Counted from the first letter of the stretch, positions 1 to 7,528 are shown. The stretch: DNA of 26,803 nucleotides from Pseudolabrys sp. (GCA_026125925.1 JAHCKF010000011.1:1-26803); one strand, 5' to 3'. Made by a program: numbers and translations. The notes: generated by a model from the letters alone, not told the origin.

Positions 1-1
1 A

Positions 2-421
2 CAACTCCTGCTCGGTCATCCGGGCGCGGAATTCATCGAAGGCGCTGACGCAGTCGCCGGCGAGCGTGTCGAGCGGCGCGCACGGCGCTTCCGGCACCAG
101 CGCGATGAACGAGCCGAGCTCGCGCACCACCAGGTGCCCGGCATCGACCGGCCCATGATGAGCGGCGAACTTCTCGAATGCGGCGACAAGATCGCTTTCG
201 CCAAAGCCGTCCTTGAGCCGCATCGGCGGTTTCATGGTGGCGTGGAAACCGTAGACGCGCGGCTCGCGCACCAGCGCCGGCCATGCCGTGACGTCGGCGC
301 CATCGAGATAAGGGCAATCGACGCCGCGATAGGCGTCGTAACCGATTGCCGCCGCGCCGAAGCGATACAGCGCCGCGTCCGCCGCCGGCACGTAATAGAT
401 GGCGTAGCGCGCCGAATTCAT
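2..421 (-). CDS. DUF1045 phosphonate-operon protein, 2H phosphoesterase-like (partial)
   Basis: The first 140 codons are visible and the C-terminus lies beyond the left edge. The reading frame gives a protein beginning MNSARYAIYY, with the block YGFHATMKPP at residues 57-66. An H-x-T motif (H60, T62) of this kind is the first half-signature of 2H phosphoesterase folds. From family knowledge, DUF1045 proteins of about 230 residues are found almost only in C-P lyase clusters and carry a second H-x-T motif in the C-terminal half, here off the window. The ATG at 421 is preceded by GGCGGGAG and lies 19 bp after the stop of the PhnM paralogue, so it is the last visible gene of the leftward phnF operon. 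Its biochemical role is unproven; opening of the ribosyl cyclic phosphate (the PhnP step) is my inference, because no phnP is present in the window. Confidence 0.85.
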   Translation of the reverse strand, partial: MNSARYAIYYVPAADAALYRFGAAAIGYDAYRGVDCPYLDGADVTAWPALVREPRVYGFHATMKPPMRLKDGFGESDLVAAFEKFAAHHGPVDAGHLVVRELGSFIALVPEAPCAPLDTLAGDCVSAFDEFRARMTEQEL

Positions 422-440
422 GCCGCCGCACTCCCGCCTG

Positions 441-1592
441 TCAGTTGAACCGGCTCGCGTCGGTCATGTGGACGAAACGGCCCGCCGCCATCGTCGCCAC
501 CGCCTTCGGGCGCAACGGATCGACCGCATCCACCAGAACGATGTCGGCGCGCTTGCCGGGCTCCAGCGCGCCGCGATCGCCGAGCCCCGCGGCCTGCGCC
601 GGCCGCTCCGAGACGAAGCGCCAGGCTTCCGCCAGCGGCGCCACCTTGTCGGCGGCGAGCCGGAATGGCGCGAGCAGCGGCGCAGGATAGTAGTAGTCAG
701 ACGCCAGCACGGTGCACAGTCCGCGCGCGATCATGTCGGCGGCGGAAACCCAGCCGATGTGACTGCCGCCGCGCACCACATTGGGTGCGCCCATGACGAC
801 ATTGTCGCCCGCGCGCGTGGCATCGTCGGCGGTCTCGTGGTTGACCGGAAATTCGGCGACCCGGCAGCCCAGCGCGCGGAACCACTGGCGCTGCGCCGGC
901 GACATGTCGTCGTGCGACAAGGTCGCCACCGAACTGTCGCCGGCGGCGCGCGCCAGCCGCTCGATCGACCCCGGCACGTCGTTCGCGCGGGCGCGCAGCC
1001 GATCGACCAGCGTGTTGAAGTCTTCGACCGTGAGCCCCGCCCGCGCCGCCATCTCGGCAATCTTGCGGGTGCGCGGCGGTGCCGAAGCGCTCGGCATGTG
1101 ATCGTTGAAGCCGAGCATGCCGATACGCCGTTCGCCGAGCCAATCGGTGATCTCGGTCTCGGCGTCGAGATTGTAGGTCTCGTGCCGCAAATGACAGCGC
1201 GTATCGGCGCCGAGCGACGGTTTGAGCTGCTCGATGCCGGTCAGCACCGCGCGGGCGTTGTCGGCGCCGCGCAGCCCCGGCTCCCACGACCAAGTGACGC
1301 CGTGAAATAGAGTGGTGATGCCGTTGCCGACCGCCTGGCGGTCGCTCTCCTGCAAGGCCAGATCGATGGGAAAGCCGACGCCCGGCCGCGGCATCAGTTG
1401 CCGCTCGAAGGCGTCGGCGTGGATATCGACAATGCCCGGCAGTACATAGAGTCCGCGCGCGTCATAGGCGCGGCCGTTGCCGCCAGCGGCGCCGACCGAC
1501 ACGATGGCGTCGTCCTTGTCGTCGATCCGGATATCGGCCTCGACGAATTGGCCGCCGGCCAGGAGCTGGCCACCTTGGATCCGCATAGTCAT
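441..1592 (-). CDS. Divergent PhnM paralogue (amidohydrolase superfamily)
   Basis: The 383-residue protein aligns by eye with PhnM, the alpha-D-ribose 1-methylphosphonate 5-triphosphate diphosphatase. It has the metal-binding HAD at residues 58-60 (PhnM uses H-x-D rather than H-x-H), an LRHE segment, a SHDD motif, APNVVRGGSH and ASDYYYP. It lacks the LMDHTPGQRQF block of canonical PhnM, having GFNDHMPSA instead, so the substrate pocket has changed while the metal centre is kept. The same locus encodes a second, canonical PhnM at 8355-9506. The start ATG at 1592 follows the upstream stop by 3 bp, with AGGA overlapping that stop, so translation is probably coupled. It belongs to the leftward operon with phnF, the hexapeptide acyltransferase and the DUF1045 gene. 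It could be a true second PhnM, or act on a different ribosyl or acylated intermediate. Confidence 0.88.
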   Translation of the reverse strand: MTMRIQGGQLLAGGQFVEADIRIDDKDDAIVSVGAAGGNGRAYDARGLYVLPGIVDIHADAFERQLMPRPGVGFPIDLALQESDRQAVGNGITTLFHGVTWSWEPGLRGADNARAVLTGIEQLKPSLGADTRCHLRHETYNLDAETEITDWLGERRIGMLGFNDHMPSASAPPRTRKIAEMAARAGLTVEDFNTLVDRLRARANDVPGSIERLARAAGDSSVATLSHDDMSPAQRQWFRALGCRVAEFPVNHETADDATRAGDNVVMGAPNVVRGGSHIGWVSAADMIARGLCTVLASDYYYPAPLLAPFRLAADKVAPLAEAWRFVSERPAQAAGLGDRGALEPGKRADIVLVDAVDPLRPKAVATMAAGRFVHMTDASRFN

Positions 1593-1595
1593 TCC

Positions 1596-2243
1596 TTATG
1601 AAGCGGCCGCAACCGGGCGCGCGCCGCCTTCGTATTTGTCGAGAAACTGCTCGGCGCTCAGCGCGCGGAAGTCCGTGAGCGCGGCGTGCAGACGATCATG
1701 CGGCCAGTTCCACCAGGAAAGCTCGAGCATGCGCTCGGCTATGCCTTGAGCAAAGCGCGGCCGCAGCAGACGCGCCGGGTTGCCGACCGCGATCATGTAA
1801 GGCGGCACGTCCTTGGTGACGACAGCGCCGGCACCGACCACGGCGCCCGTACCGATCGAATTTCCGGCGATCACAATGGCGCCGTGGCCGATCCAGACAT
1901 CGTGTCCGATGCTGACATGGGACGAACGGCGCCAGTTGAAGAATTCTTCCTCGTCGGAGGCGCCGTCGAAATAGGCACTGGCGCGGTAGGTGAAGTGCGA
2001 CTGCGTTGCCCGGTGCATCGGATGGTTGCCCGGATTGATCCGCGTCATCGCCGCGATCGAGGTAAACTTGCCGATGGTCGCGTAAGCGATGTCGCTGTCG
2101 TTGACGACATAGGAGTAGTCGCCCAGCTCCACCTCAAGCAGTTTGGTGCGCGGCCCCACTTCGGTATAGGCGCCGAGCGTGGATTTCTTCACCGCGGCGG
2201 TCGGATCGACAAAGGGGGCGGGAGAAAGCTTGTTGTTGGCCAT
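1596..2243 (-). CDS. Phosphonate-associated hexapeptide-repeat acyltransferase
   Basis: The protein is 215 residues from the ATG at 2243. It is a left-handed beta-helix transferase: hexapeptide repeats run from about residue 10 to 65, then after an insertion loop resume at [16 protein letters not shown] (109-124) and continue to about 146, ending in [12 protein letters not shown], the usual tail of xenobiotic/CatB-type acetyltransferases. A histidine in the loop (GNHPMH, 72-77) is the likely catalytic base. The layout matches the family annotated as phosphonate metabolism hexapeptide transferase (TIGR03308 type), whose substrate is unknown. A TTG at 2267 would add eight residues; I prefer the ATG although its GGAG is 13 nt away. 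The gene follows phnF by 51 bp and precedes the PhnM paralogue by 3 bp. N-acetylation of an aminoalkylphosphonate or of a toxic analogue is inference. Confidence 0.85.
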   Translation of the reverse strand: MANNKLSPAPFVDPTAAVKKSTLGAYTEVGPRTKLLEVELGDYSYVVNDSDIAYATIGKFTSIAAMTRINPGNHPMHRATQSHFTYRASAYFDGASDEEEFFNWRRSSHVSIGHDVWIGHGAIVIAGNSIGTGAVVGAGAVVTKDVPPYMIAVGNPARLLRPRFAQGIAERMLELSWWNWPHDRLHAALTDFRALSAEQFLDKYEGGARPVAAAS

Positions 2244-2294
2244 GACGACAGCAGGACTCCATTTCAAGGCAACCGGGGGACGGCGCCCGCAATC

Positions 2295-3062
2295 TCAGCT
2301 TTCCACCACCAGTGCCACGCGGTCGGCGGAGAAACGGGCGCGCGCCAGCATGATCGGCTCGTCGTTGTCGGTGACGTTGAGGCCTTCGGCGATCAGGATC
2401 GGCCGGTGCACCGACAGCCGCAGCCGGCCGGCATCGACCGCGTCGGTGAAACCGGCGCTGATCCGCGTCCATTTGCGGCGGTAGCTCTTGACGCCGAAAT
2501 GCTCGAGCATGCGCGTGATCGAGCGCACACGGCGGAAGATCTTGGCGGCTTCGTGATAGCGGTCGGCCGGCAGCCAGGTCGTCGACACCGAGATCGGGAC
2601 GCGGTCGGCGGCGCGCAAAATCTCCAGCCGCACCACCTCGTCGCCCGGCTTGATGCCGAGGTCGCGCGCCACGTCTTCATTTGCCGCTTCGTGACGATGG
2701 CCCTGCAGACGCCCTTCGGCCTCGTGACCCGCGGCCGTCACGATCTCGGAGAATTTCATGCGCTGGCTGATCGGATATTTGAGCTTGTCGGTTTTGACGA
2801 AGGTGCCGCTGCCGCGCTCGGTGCGCACCAGCCCGCGCGCGCCGAGTTCCGCCATGGCGCGGCGCACCGTGTGCCGGTTGACGCCGTAGCGCGCGGCAAT
2901 CTCGCTTTCCGCCGGCAGTTTCGAGCCGTTGTCGTGCTTGCCGACCAGGATAGCCTGCTCGAAATCGTCGGCAATACAGCGCCACAGCATGACGCCGCGG
3001 GCCAGGAGATCGTCCCGGTCCGAGGTGGCTTTTGCAGCGCCGCGAGGTGTCCGTGTCAGCAT
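2295..3062 (-). CDS. phnF: GntR-family (UTRA) phosphonate regulator PhnF
   Basis: This is a 255-residue HutC-subfamily GntR repressor. The winged helix-turn-helix spans about residues 25-90, with KLPAESEIAARYGVNRHT (48-65) as the recognition region and RTERGSGTF (80-88) as the wing. A UTRA ligand-binding domain occupies about residues 95-250. PhnF proteins control C-P lyase operons, and this gene sits divergently beside phnG, with the inverted repeats at 3098-3159 between them as the obvious binding sites. The ATG at 3062 has AGGG just upstream. Since one operator covers its own predicted promoter, autoregulation is likely. The inducing ligand cannot be told from the sequence. It is the first gene of the leftward operon. 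Confidence 0.93.
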   Translation of the reverse strand: MLTRTPRGAAKATSDRDDLLARGVMLWRCIADDFEQAILVGKHDNGSKLPAESEIAARYGVNRHTVRRAMAELGARGLVRTERGSGTFVKTDKLKYPISQRMKFSEIVTAAGHEAEGRLQGHRHEAANEDVARDLGIKPGDEVVRLEILRAADRVPISVSTTWLPADRYHEAAKIFRRVRSITRMLEHFGVKSYRRKWTRISAGFTDAVDAGRLRLSVHRPILIAEGLNVTDNDEPIMLARARFSADRVALVVES

Positions 3063-3096
3063 GGCCGCCCTGTCATCATGGCGTCATCGGAGAGCA

Positions 3097-3132
3097 TTTA
3101 TAACTTGTCTATCGCACTAGACAAGTTATAAC
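3097..3132. promoter_or_regulatory. Mirror-symmetric divergent promoters for phnF and phnG
   Basis: On the plus strand TTGTCT (3105-3110) and TATAAC (3127-3132) are separated by 16 bp. On the minus strand TTGTCT (3124-3119) and TATAAA (3102-3097) are also separated by 16 bp. Both -35 boxes lie within the same palindrome. Each -10 differs from TATAAT at one base, and each -35 matches TTGACA at four of six. Predicted transcript starts are near 3139 (phnG) and 3090 (phnF). This is a pattern match only; no start site has been mapped. Confidence 0.6.
3098..3131. promoter_or_regulatory. Operator O1: 14-bp perfect inverted repeat, probable PhnF site
   Basis: TTATAACTTGTCTA at 3098-3111 and its exact reverse complement at 3118-3131 flank a 6-bp spacer. 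The core ACTTGTCTA-N6-TAGACAAGT has the shape of a site for a dimeric GntR/HutC-type regulator, and phnF is the adjacent gene. It covers both -35 boxes and abuts both -10 boxes, so one bound dimer should block both directions. Confidence 0.75.
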
Positions 3133-3135
3133 GGC

Positions 3136-3159
3136 ACTTGTCTAGTCTGCTAGACAACT
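3136..3159. promoter_or_regulatory. Operator O2: second copy of the PhnF-type inverted repeat
   Basis: ACTTGTCTA (3136-3144), a 6-bp spacer and TAGACAACT (3151-3159) repeat the O1 core with one mismatch in the right arm. Its centre is 33 bp from that of O1, about three helical turns. It begins at the predicted phnG transcript start, so it should act mainly on the rightward promoter. Confidence 0.7.
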
Positions 3160-3200
3160 TTCCGCAAGGCTGCCGTGCCGCCCAACCGGCTGTGACGCTC

Positions 3201-3677
3201 ATGAACCGACCTGACTCCGCCGCCAAAGACTTGCCGGACCTCAAGCCCCGGCGCGAGGCTCTCGCCGTTCTGGCCGCGGCCGATTCGGATGACATTGCCC
3301 ACGGCCTGCGTCAGTTGGATGACGGCTTGTCCTATACGGAACCGCGGCCGCCCGAAGTCGGCCTGGTGATGCTGCGCGGCCGTATCGGGTCGCGCGGCGC
3401 GCCATTCAACGCCGGCGAAGCCACAGTGACCCGCGCCGCGGTGCAACTGGCGAGCGGCGAGATGGGCTTCGGCTATGTGCTCGGCCGCGACCGCGAAAAA
3501 GCCCGGCTGGTGGCGCTGTGCGATGCGCTCTGGCAGGTCGCGGACCGCCGCGACGCAGTCGAGGCGCAGGTGCTGGCGCCGCTGCGCACGAAACAGAAAG
3601 AAAAGAAGGATCTCGAGCGTGCCCGCACGGCGGCGACGCGCGTCGACTTCTTCACCTTGGTGCGCGGAGAGGACTGA
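3201..3677 (+). CDS. phnG: C-P lyase complex subunit PhnG
   Basis: The protein is 158 residues (E. coli PhnG has 150). Recognisable blocks are GEATVTRAAVQL in the middle and TAATRVDFFTLVRGED at the C-terminus, the latter nearly identical to the family signature. PhnG is a small subunit of the PhnGHIJ core and is needed with PhnI, PhnH and PhnL for displacing adenine from ATP by methylphosphonate. The ATG at 3201 is chosen because the region upstream is operator DNA; an in-frame GTG at 3192 is also possible, and no strong ribosome site is seen before either. It is the first gene of the rightward operon, with a predicted leader of about 60 nt. Confidence 0.92.
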   Translation: MNRPDSAAKDLPDLKPRREALAVLAAADSDDIAHGLRQLDDGLSYTEPRPPEVGLVMLRGRIGSRGAPFNAGEATVTRAAVQLASGEMGFGYVLGRDREKARLVALCDALWQVADRRDAVEAQVLAPLRTKQKEKKDLERARTAATRVDFFTLVRGED

Positions 3678-3679
3678 GC

Positions 3680-4273
3680 ATGCTCGACATCACCGCGAAC
3701 ACCCCCGAGTTCGATCCCGCTTATGCCAGCCAGGCCGCGTTCCGCGCCCTGATGGAATGCATGGCGCGGCCCGGCGACATCCGCACGCTCAAGGGTGTCG
3801 AGGCGCCGGCGCCTTTCGCGCCCGCCACCGCGGCGTTGATCAGGAGCCTCGCCGATTACGAGACGCCGCTGTGGCTCGATACCGCTTTCCTCGCCGCGCC
3901 GAAGGCGGCTGAGTGGATCCGCTTCCACACCGGCGCGCCGGTCGTTGGCGATCCGGCCGCCGCCGCTTTCGCGCTGATCGCCGATGCCCGCGCCCTGCCC
4001 GACTTCGCTCGCTTCGCGCAAGGCACGTCGGAATGTCCCGACCGCTCGACCACGGTGATCGTGCAGATCGACGCTTTCAGCGGCAATGCGATGACGCTCA
4101 AGGGCCCCGGCATCAAGGCGACGCGTGCATTCGTGGCCTCGCCCGTGCCGGCCGATTTCGGAGCGCGCATGAAGGAGAACCGGGCGCTGTTCCCGCGCGG
4201 CGTCGATGTGGTCCTGGTGGCCGGCAACGACGTCGCGGCGCTGCCGCGCTCGGTCATGATCGAGGAGCGCTGA
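3680..4273 (+). CDS. phnH: C-P lyase complex subunit PhnH
   Basis: The protein is 197 residues, close to the 194 of E. coli PhnH. It begins MLDITANTPEFDPAYASQAAFRAL and contains FRALMECMARPGD, GAPVV and the central CPDRSTTVIVQID segment typical of the family. PhnH is a subunit of the soluble cytoplasmic PhnGHIJ core; its fold resembles PLP-dependent transferases without the cofactor, and it helps in the PhnI-catalysed nucleosidase/transfer step. The start ATG is 2 bp after the phnG stop, with GGAGAGGA just upstream, and the stop is 2 bp before phnI, so the three genes are tightly packed. A long open frame on the same strand through this gene is a GC-driven shadow. Confidence 0.92.
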   Translation: MLDITANTPEFDPAYASQAAFRALMECMARPGDIRTLKGVEAPAPFAPATAALIRSLADYETPLWLDTAFLAAPKAAEWIRFHTGAPVVGDPAAAAFALIADARALPDFARFAQGTSECPDRSTTVIVQIDAFSGNAMTLKGPGIKATRAFVASPVPADFGARMKENRALFPRGVDVVLVAGNDVAALPRSVMIEER

Positions 4274-4275
4274 GC

Positions 4276-5379
4276 ATGTATGTCGCAGTCAAAGGCGGCG
4301 AACGCGCCATCGACAATGCTCACAAGCTGCTCGCCGACGCCCGGCGCGGCGATCGCGACGTGCCGGAAATCTCGCTCGACCAGATCGACAACCAGCTCGC
4401 TCTGGCGGTTGATCGCGTGATGTCCGAGGGCTCGCTGTACGATCGCGAGCTCGCTTCACTCGCCATCAAGCAGGCGCGCGGCGATCTGATCGAGGCCATC
4501 TTCCTGCTGCGCGCCTATCGCACCACGCTGCCGCGTTTCGGCGCTTCCGAGCCGCTCGAGACCGGCAATATGGATATCCGCCGCCGCGTCTCGGCAACAT
4601 TCAAGGATCTGCCGGGCGGTCAGGTGCTGGGGCCGACATTCGATTATACGCACCGCCTGCTCGACCACACGCTGGCGGAGCAAGGCGACATCGAGGAGCC
4701 GGCCACCGCGGCGGCCGAAACCGGCCGCTTCAAGTCGGTGGCCGAACTGCTCGCCGGCGGCGGCCTGATCGAGGGCGACGATGCGCCGGGCGACGACGTC
4801 GGCGATCTCACCCGCGAGCCGCTGTCCTTCCCGGCCAATCGCGATCTTCGTCTGCAAAATCTGGCGCGCGGCGACGAAGGCTTCCTGCTGGCGCTGGGAT
4901 ATTCCACGCAACGCGGCTTCGGCCGCACGCATCCCTTCGCCGGCGAGATTCGCTACGGCGAGGTCGACGTCGAATTCTTCGCCGAGGATGCCGGCTTTGC
5001 CGTGCCTCTGGGTTCTATCGCCGTCACCGAATGCCAGATGGTCAACCAGTTCACCGGCAGCGCCACTCAGGCGCCGTGCTTCACGCGCGGCTACGGCCTG
5101 GTGTTCGGCCAGAGCGAGCGCAAGGCCATGGCCATGGCACTGGTCGATCGCGCGCTGCGCGCTCGCGAGCTCGGCGAAGAGACCGGCGCGCCGGCGCAGG
5201 ACGAAGAGTTCGTGCTCAGCCATTCCGACAATGTGCAGGCGACCGGCTTCGTCGAGCATCTCAAGCTGCCGCACTATGTCGACTTCCAGTCCGAGCTCGG
5301 CCTGCTGCGCAAACTACAGGCCGAATTTCACGCGCGGGACGCGCAAACCGAACCATCGATACAGGATGCCGCCGAATGA
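4276..5379 (+). CDS. phnI: C-P lyase subunit PhnI (ATP:methylphosphonate ribosyltransferase step)
   Basis: The protein has 367 residues against 354 in E. coli. It starts MYVAVKGGERAIDNAHKLL, the invariant PhnI N-terminus, and carries SLYDRELASLAIKQARGDLIEAIFLLRAYRTTLPR and later LALGYSTQRGFGRTHPFAGEIR, followed by the TECQMVNQF region near the C-terminal third. With PhnG, PhnH and PhnL it swaps the adenine of ATP for the phosphonate, giving ribose 1-alkylphosphonate 5-triphosphate; PhnI alone is a nucleosidase. The ATG comes 2 bp after the phnH stop. Its TGA overlaps the phnJ ATG by 3 bp (ATGA), so PhnI and PhnJ are probably translationally coupled, which suits their 1:1 stoichiometry in the complex. 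Confidence 0.93.
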   Translation: MYVAVKGGERAIDNAHKLLADARRGDRDVPEISLDQIDNQLALAVDRVMSEGSLYDRELASLAIKQARGDLIEAIFLLRAYRTTLPRFGASEPLETGNMDIRRRVSATFKDLPGGQVLGPTFDYTHRLLDHTLAEQGDIEEPATAAAETGRFKSVAELLAGGGLIEGDDAPGDDVGDLTREPLSFPANRDLRLQNLARGDEGFLLALGYSTQRGFGRTHPFAGEIRYGEVDVEFFAEDAGFAVPLGSIAVTECQMVNQFTGSATQAPCFTRGYGLVFGQSERKAMAMALVDRALRARELGEETGAPAQDEEFVLSHSDNVQATGFVEHLKLPHYVDFQSELGLLRKLQAEFHARDAQTEPSIQDAAE

Positions 5380-6254
5380 GCGCGCCGGTTTACAACTTCG
5401 CCTATCTCGACGAGCAGACCAAGCGCATGATACGGCGCGCGATCCTCAAGGCGATCGCCATTCCCGGCTACCAGGTGCCGTTCGCGTCGCGTGAAATGCC
5501 GATGCCGTATGGCTGGGGCACCGGCGGCGTGCAGGTCACCGCCTCGATCCTCGGTCCCGACGACAAGCTCAAAGTGATCGACCAGGGTTCCGACGACACC
5601 ACCAATGCCGTGTCGATCCGCAAGTTCTTCGTCAAAACCGCCGGGGTCGAGACCACGACCAAGACCAGCGAGGCCACGGTCATCCAGACCCGCCATCGCA
5701 TTCCGGAGCAGGCGCTGACCGAGGATCAGGTGCTGGTCTATCAGGTGCCGATCCCGGAACCGCTGCGTTTCCTCGAGCCGCGCGAGACAGAGACGCGGCG
5801 CATGCATGCGCTGTCCGAATACGGCCTCATGCACGTCAAGCTCTACGAAGACATCGCGCGCCACGGCCACATCGCCACGACCTACGCCTATCCGGTCGAA
5901 GTCAACAGCCGTTATGTCATGGACCCGTCGCCGATCCCGAAATTCGACAATCCGAAATTGTCGGACTGCGCCGCGCTGCAACTGTTCGGCGCCGGGCGCG
6001 AGAAGCGCATCTATGCCATTCCACCCTACACCCATGTGAAGTCGCTCGACTTCGAGGACCATCCGTTCGAACCCTATCGCCACGATGCACACTGCGAGCT
6101 TTGCGGTGCGATGAACTCCTATCTCGACGAGGTCATCACCGACGACGAAGGCAGCCGCATGTTCGTCTGCTCGGATACCGATTTCTGCGAAGACCGCCGC
6201 GCCGCCGGCCACGGTCCGGCGGCGGCGGAAGAGAAGGAGCGCGCCCATGGTTGA
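5376..6254 (+). CDS. phnJ: C-P lyase catalytic subunit PhnJ (radical SAM, 4Fe-4S)
   Basis: The 292-residue protein is strongly conserved. It has the cysteine set C240-x2-C243-x21-C265-x5-C271, one position offset from E. coli C241/C244/C266/C272, which hold the 4Fe-4S cluster and provide the catalytic cysteine. Gly31 in AIPGYQ corresponds to the glycyl-radical Gly32. The blocks YNFAYLDEQTKRMIRRAI, PYGWGTGG and FGAGREKRIYA are present. It breaks the C-P bond of ribose 1-methylphosphonate 5-phosphate, releasing methane (or another alkane) and ribose 1,2-cyclic phosphate 5-phosphate. The C-terminal tail after C271 is slightly longer than in E. coli and rich in A, E and R. It overlaps phnI by 4 bp upstream and the GNAT gene by 8 bp downstream. 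All key residues are intact, so the pathway should be functional. Confidence 0.96.
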   Translation: MSAPVYNFAYLDEQTKRMIRRAILKAIAIPGYQVPFASREMPMPYGWGTGGVQVTASILGPDDKLKVIDQGSDDTTNAVSIRKFFVKTAGVETTTKTSEATVIQTRHRIPEQALTEDQVLVYQVPIPEPLRFLEPRETETRRMHALSEYGLMHVKLYEDIARHGHIATTYAYPVEVNSRYVMDPSPIPKFDNPKLSDCAALQLFGAGREKRIYAIPPYTHVKSLDFEDHPFEPYRHDAHCELCGAMNSYLDEVITDDEGSRMFVCSDTDFCEDRRAAGHGPAAAEEKERAHG

Positions 6255-6726
6255 TGCCGACGCCATCGACGCCATCACCATCCGCGAGGCCGAAAAGCGC
6301 GACCTGCCCGGCGTGCTGGCGCTCTATGCCCAGCCCGATCTCGACGACGGCAAGGTGCTGCCGATGATCGACGCCGAGCGCCTGTTCGCGCGCTTTGCCC
6401 GCTATCCCGATTACGCGCTCTACGTCGCCGAGCTCGACGGCCGCATCGTCGGCACCTTCGCGCTGCTGATCATGGACAATCTCGGCCATCTCGGCGCGCC
6501 GTCGGCTGTGGTCGAGGACGTCGCCGTCGGCCCGGTGCTGCACGGCCGCGGTGTCGGCCGCGCCATGATGGCTTTCGCCATGGAACGCGCCCGCGAGAAG
6601 CATTGCTACAAGATCGTGCTGTCCTCGAACGCCAAACGCGAACGCGCACATGCTTTCTATGAACAGATCGGTTTCGAACGGCACGGTTACAGCTTCCGTG
6701 TCGTCCTCGACGAGGTGACGGCATGA
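6247..6726 (+). CDS. GNAT-family N-acetyltransferase within the phn operon
   Basis: The 159-residue protein has a GNAT fold: an N-terminal TIREAEKRDLPGVLALY strand-helix, VVEDVAVGPVLHGRGVGRAMM (about residues 88-108) with the acetyl-CoA loop RGVGRA, and a C-terminal AHAFYEQIGFERHGYSF. It overlaps phnJ by 8 bp and phnK by 4 bp (ATGA), so it is co-translated with the C-P lyase core. Its place suggests acetylation of aminoalkylphosphonates, the role of E. coli PhnO, but similarity to PhnO beyond the fold is weak by eye and PhnO normally lies near phnN. The substrate could equally be a toxic aminophosphonate or an unrelated amine. I do not assign the phnO symbol. Confidence 0.85.
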   Translation: MVDADAIDAITIREAEKRDLPGVLALYAQPDLDDGKVLPMIDAERLFARFARYPDYALYVAELDGRIVGTFALLIMDNLGHLGAPSAVVEDVAVGPVLHGRGVGRAMMAFAMERAREKHCYKIVLSSNAKRERAHAFYEQIGFERHGYSFRVVLDEVTA

Positions 6727-7508
6727 TCCAGCAAGACGACCAGCCGCTGCTCGTCGCCGAGGGCCTGACCAAATATTACGGCCGCCAGCTCGGCTGCCGC
6801 GACGCCTCGTTCGAACTCTACGAGGGCGAAGTGATGGCCGTGGTCGGCGAATCCGGCTCCGGCAAATCGACCTTGTTGCAACTCCTGTCCACGCAGGTCG
6901 AGCCGAGCGCCGGCCGTGTGCTCTATCGCATGCGCGACGGCGCGGTGAAGAGCCTGTGGGACATGACCGAGCCGGAACGCCGCTTCCTGCTGCGCACCGA
7001 TTGGGGCTATGTGCATCAGGATCCGCAGCACGGCCTGCGCATGGGCGTGTCCGCCGGCGGCAATGTCGGCGAACGCCTGATGGCGGTCGGCCAGCGCAAC
7101 TACGCCAATATCCGCTCGGTCGCTGCCGACTGGCTCGGCCGCGTCGAAATCCCGCAGGACCGCATCGACGACACGCCGCGCACCTATTCCGGCGGCATGC
7201 GCCAGCGTTTGCAGATCGCGCGCAATCTGGTCACCGCGCCGCGCCTCATCTTCATGGACGAGCCGACCGGCGGCCTCGACGTCTCGGTGCAGGCGCGCCT
7301 GCTCGACCTGCTGCGCCGCATCGTCTCGGAAATGCGCATCGCCGCCATCGTCGTCACGCACGATCTCGCCGTGGCGCGGCTGCTGTCGAACCGCATCATG
7401 GTGATGAAGGGCGGCGAGGTGATCGAGGCCGGCCTGACCGACCAGGTGCTCGACGATCCGCACCAGCCTTACACCCAGCTTCTCGTGTCCTCGATTCTGC
7501 CGGTGTGA
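6723..7508 (+). CDS. phnK: C-P lyase ABC-type ATPase PhnK
   Basis: This is a 261-residue ABC ATPase with Walker A GESGSGKST (42-50), Q-loop HQDP (98-101), signature YSGGMRQRLQIAR (155-167), Walker B LIFMDEP with catalytic E180, D-loop GGLD and H-loop VVTHDL. PhnK resembles oligopeptide-transport ATPases, but it binds the PhnGHIJ core rather than a permease and is needed in vivo for C-P bond cleavage. The segment WGYVHQDPQHGLRMGVSAGGNV is typical of PhnK. The ATG overlaps the preceding TGA (ATGA). The next gene, phnL, is separated by 144 bp holding a palindromic repeat, the only real gap in this operon. Confidence 0.93.
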   Translation: MIQQDDQPLLVAEGLTKYYGRQLGCRDASFELYEGEVMAVVGESGSGKSTLLQLLSTQVEPSAGRVLYRMRDGAVKSLWDMTEPERRFLLRTDWGYVHQDPQHGLRMGVSAGGNVGERLMAVGQRNYANIRSVAADWLGRVEIPQDRIDDTPRTYSGGMRQRLQIARNLVTAPRLIFMDEPTGGLDVSVQARLLDLLRRIVSEMRIAAIVVTHDLAVARLLSNRIMVMKGGEVIEAGLTDQVLDDPHQPYTQLLVSSILPV

Positions 7509-7528
7509 CATTGACCAACGCCCGCCAC

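Noticed and set aside
1686..3131. A 481-codon open frame on the plus strand opposite phnF and the acyltransferase
   Set aside because: It is antisense to two well-recognised genes, crosses the operator region, and its translation (His/Arg/Gly-rich) has no domain; it is a product of high GC.
3913..4275. In-frame upstream extension of phnI
   Set aside because: It lies wholly within phnH in another frame; the PhnI family starts at MYVAVKGGERAI, position 4276.
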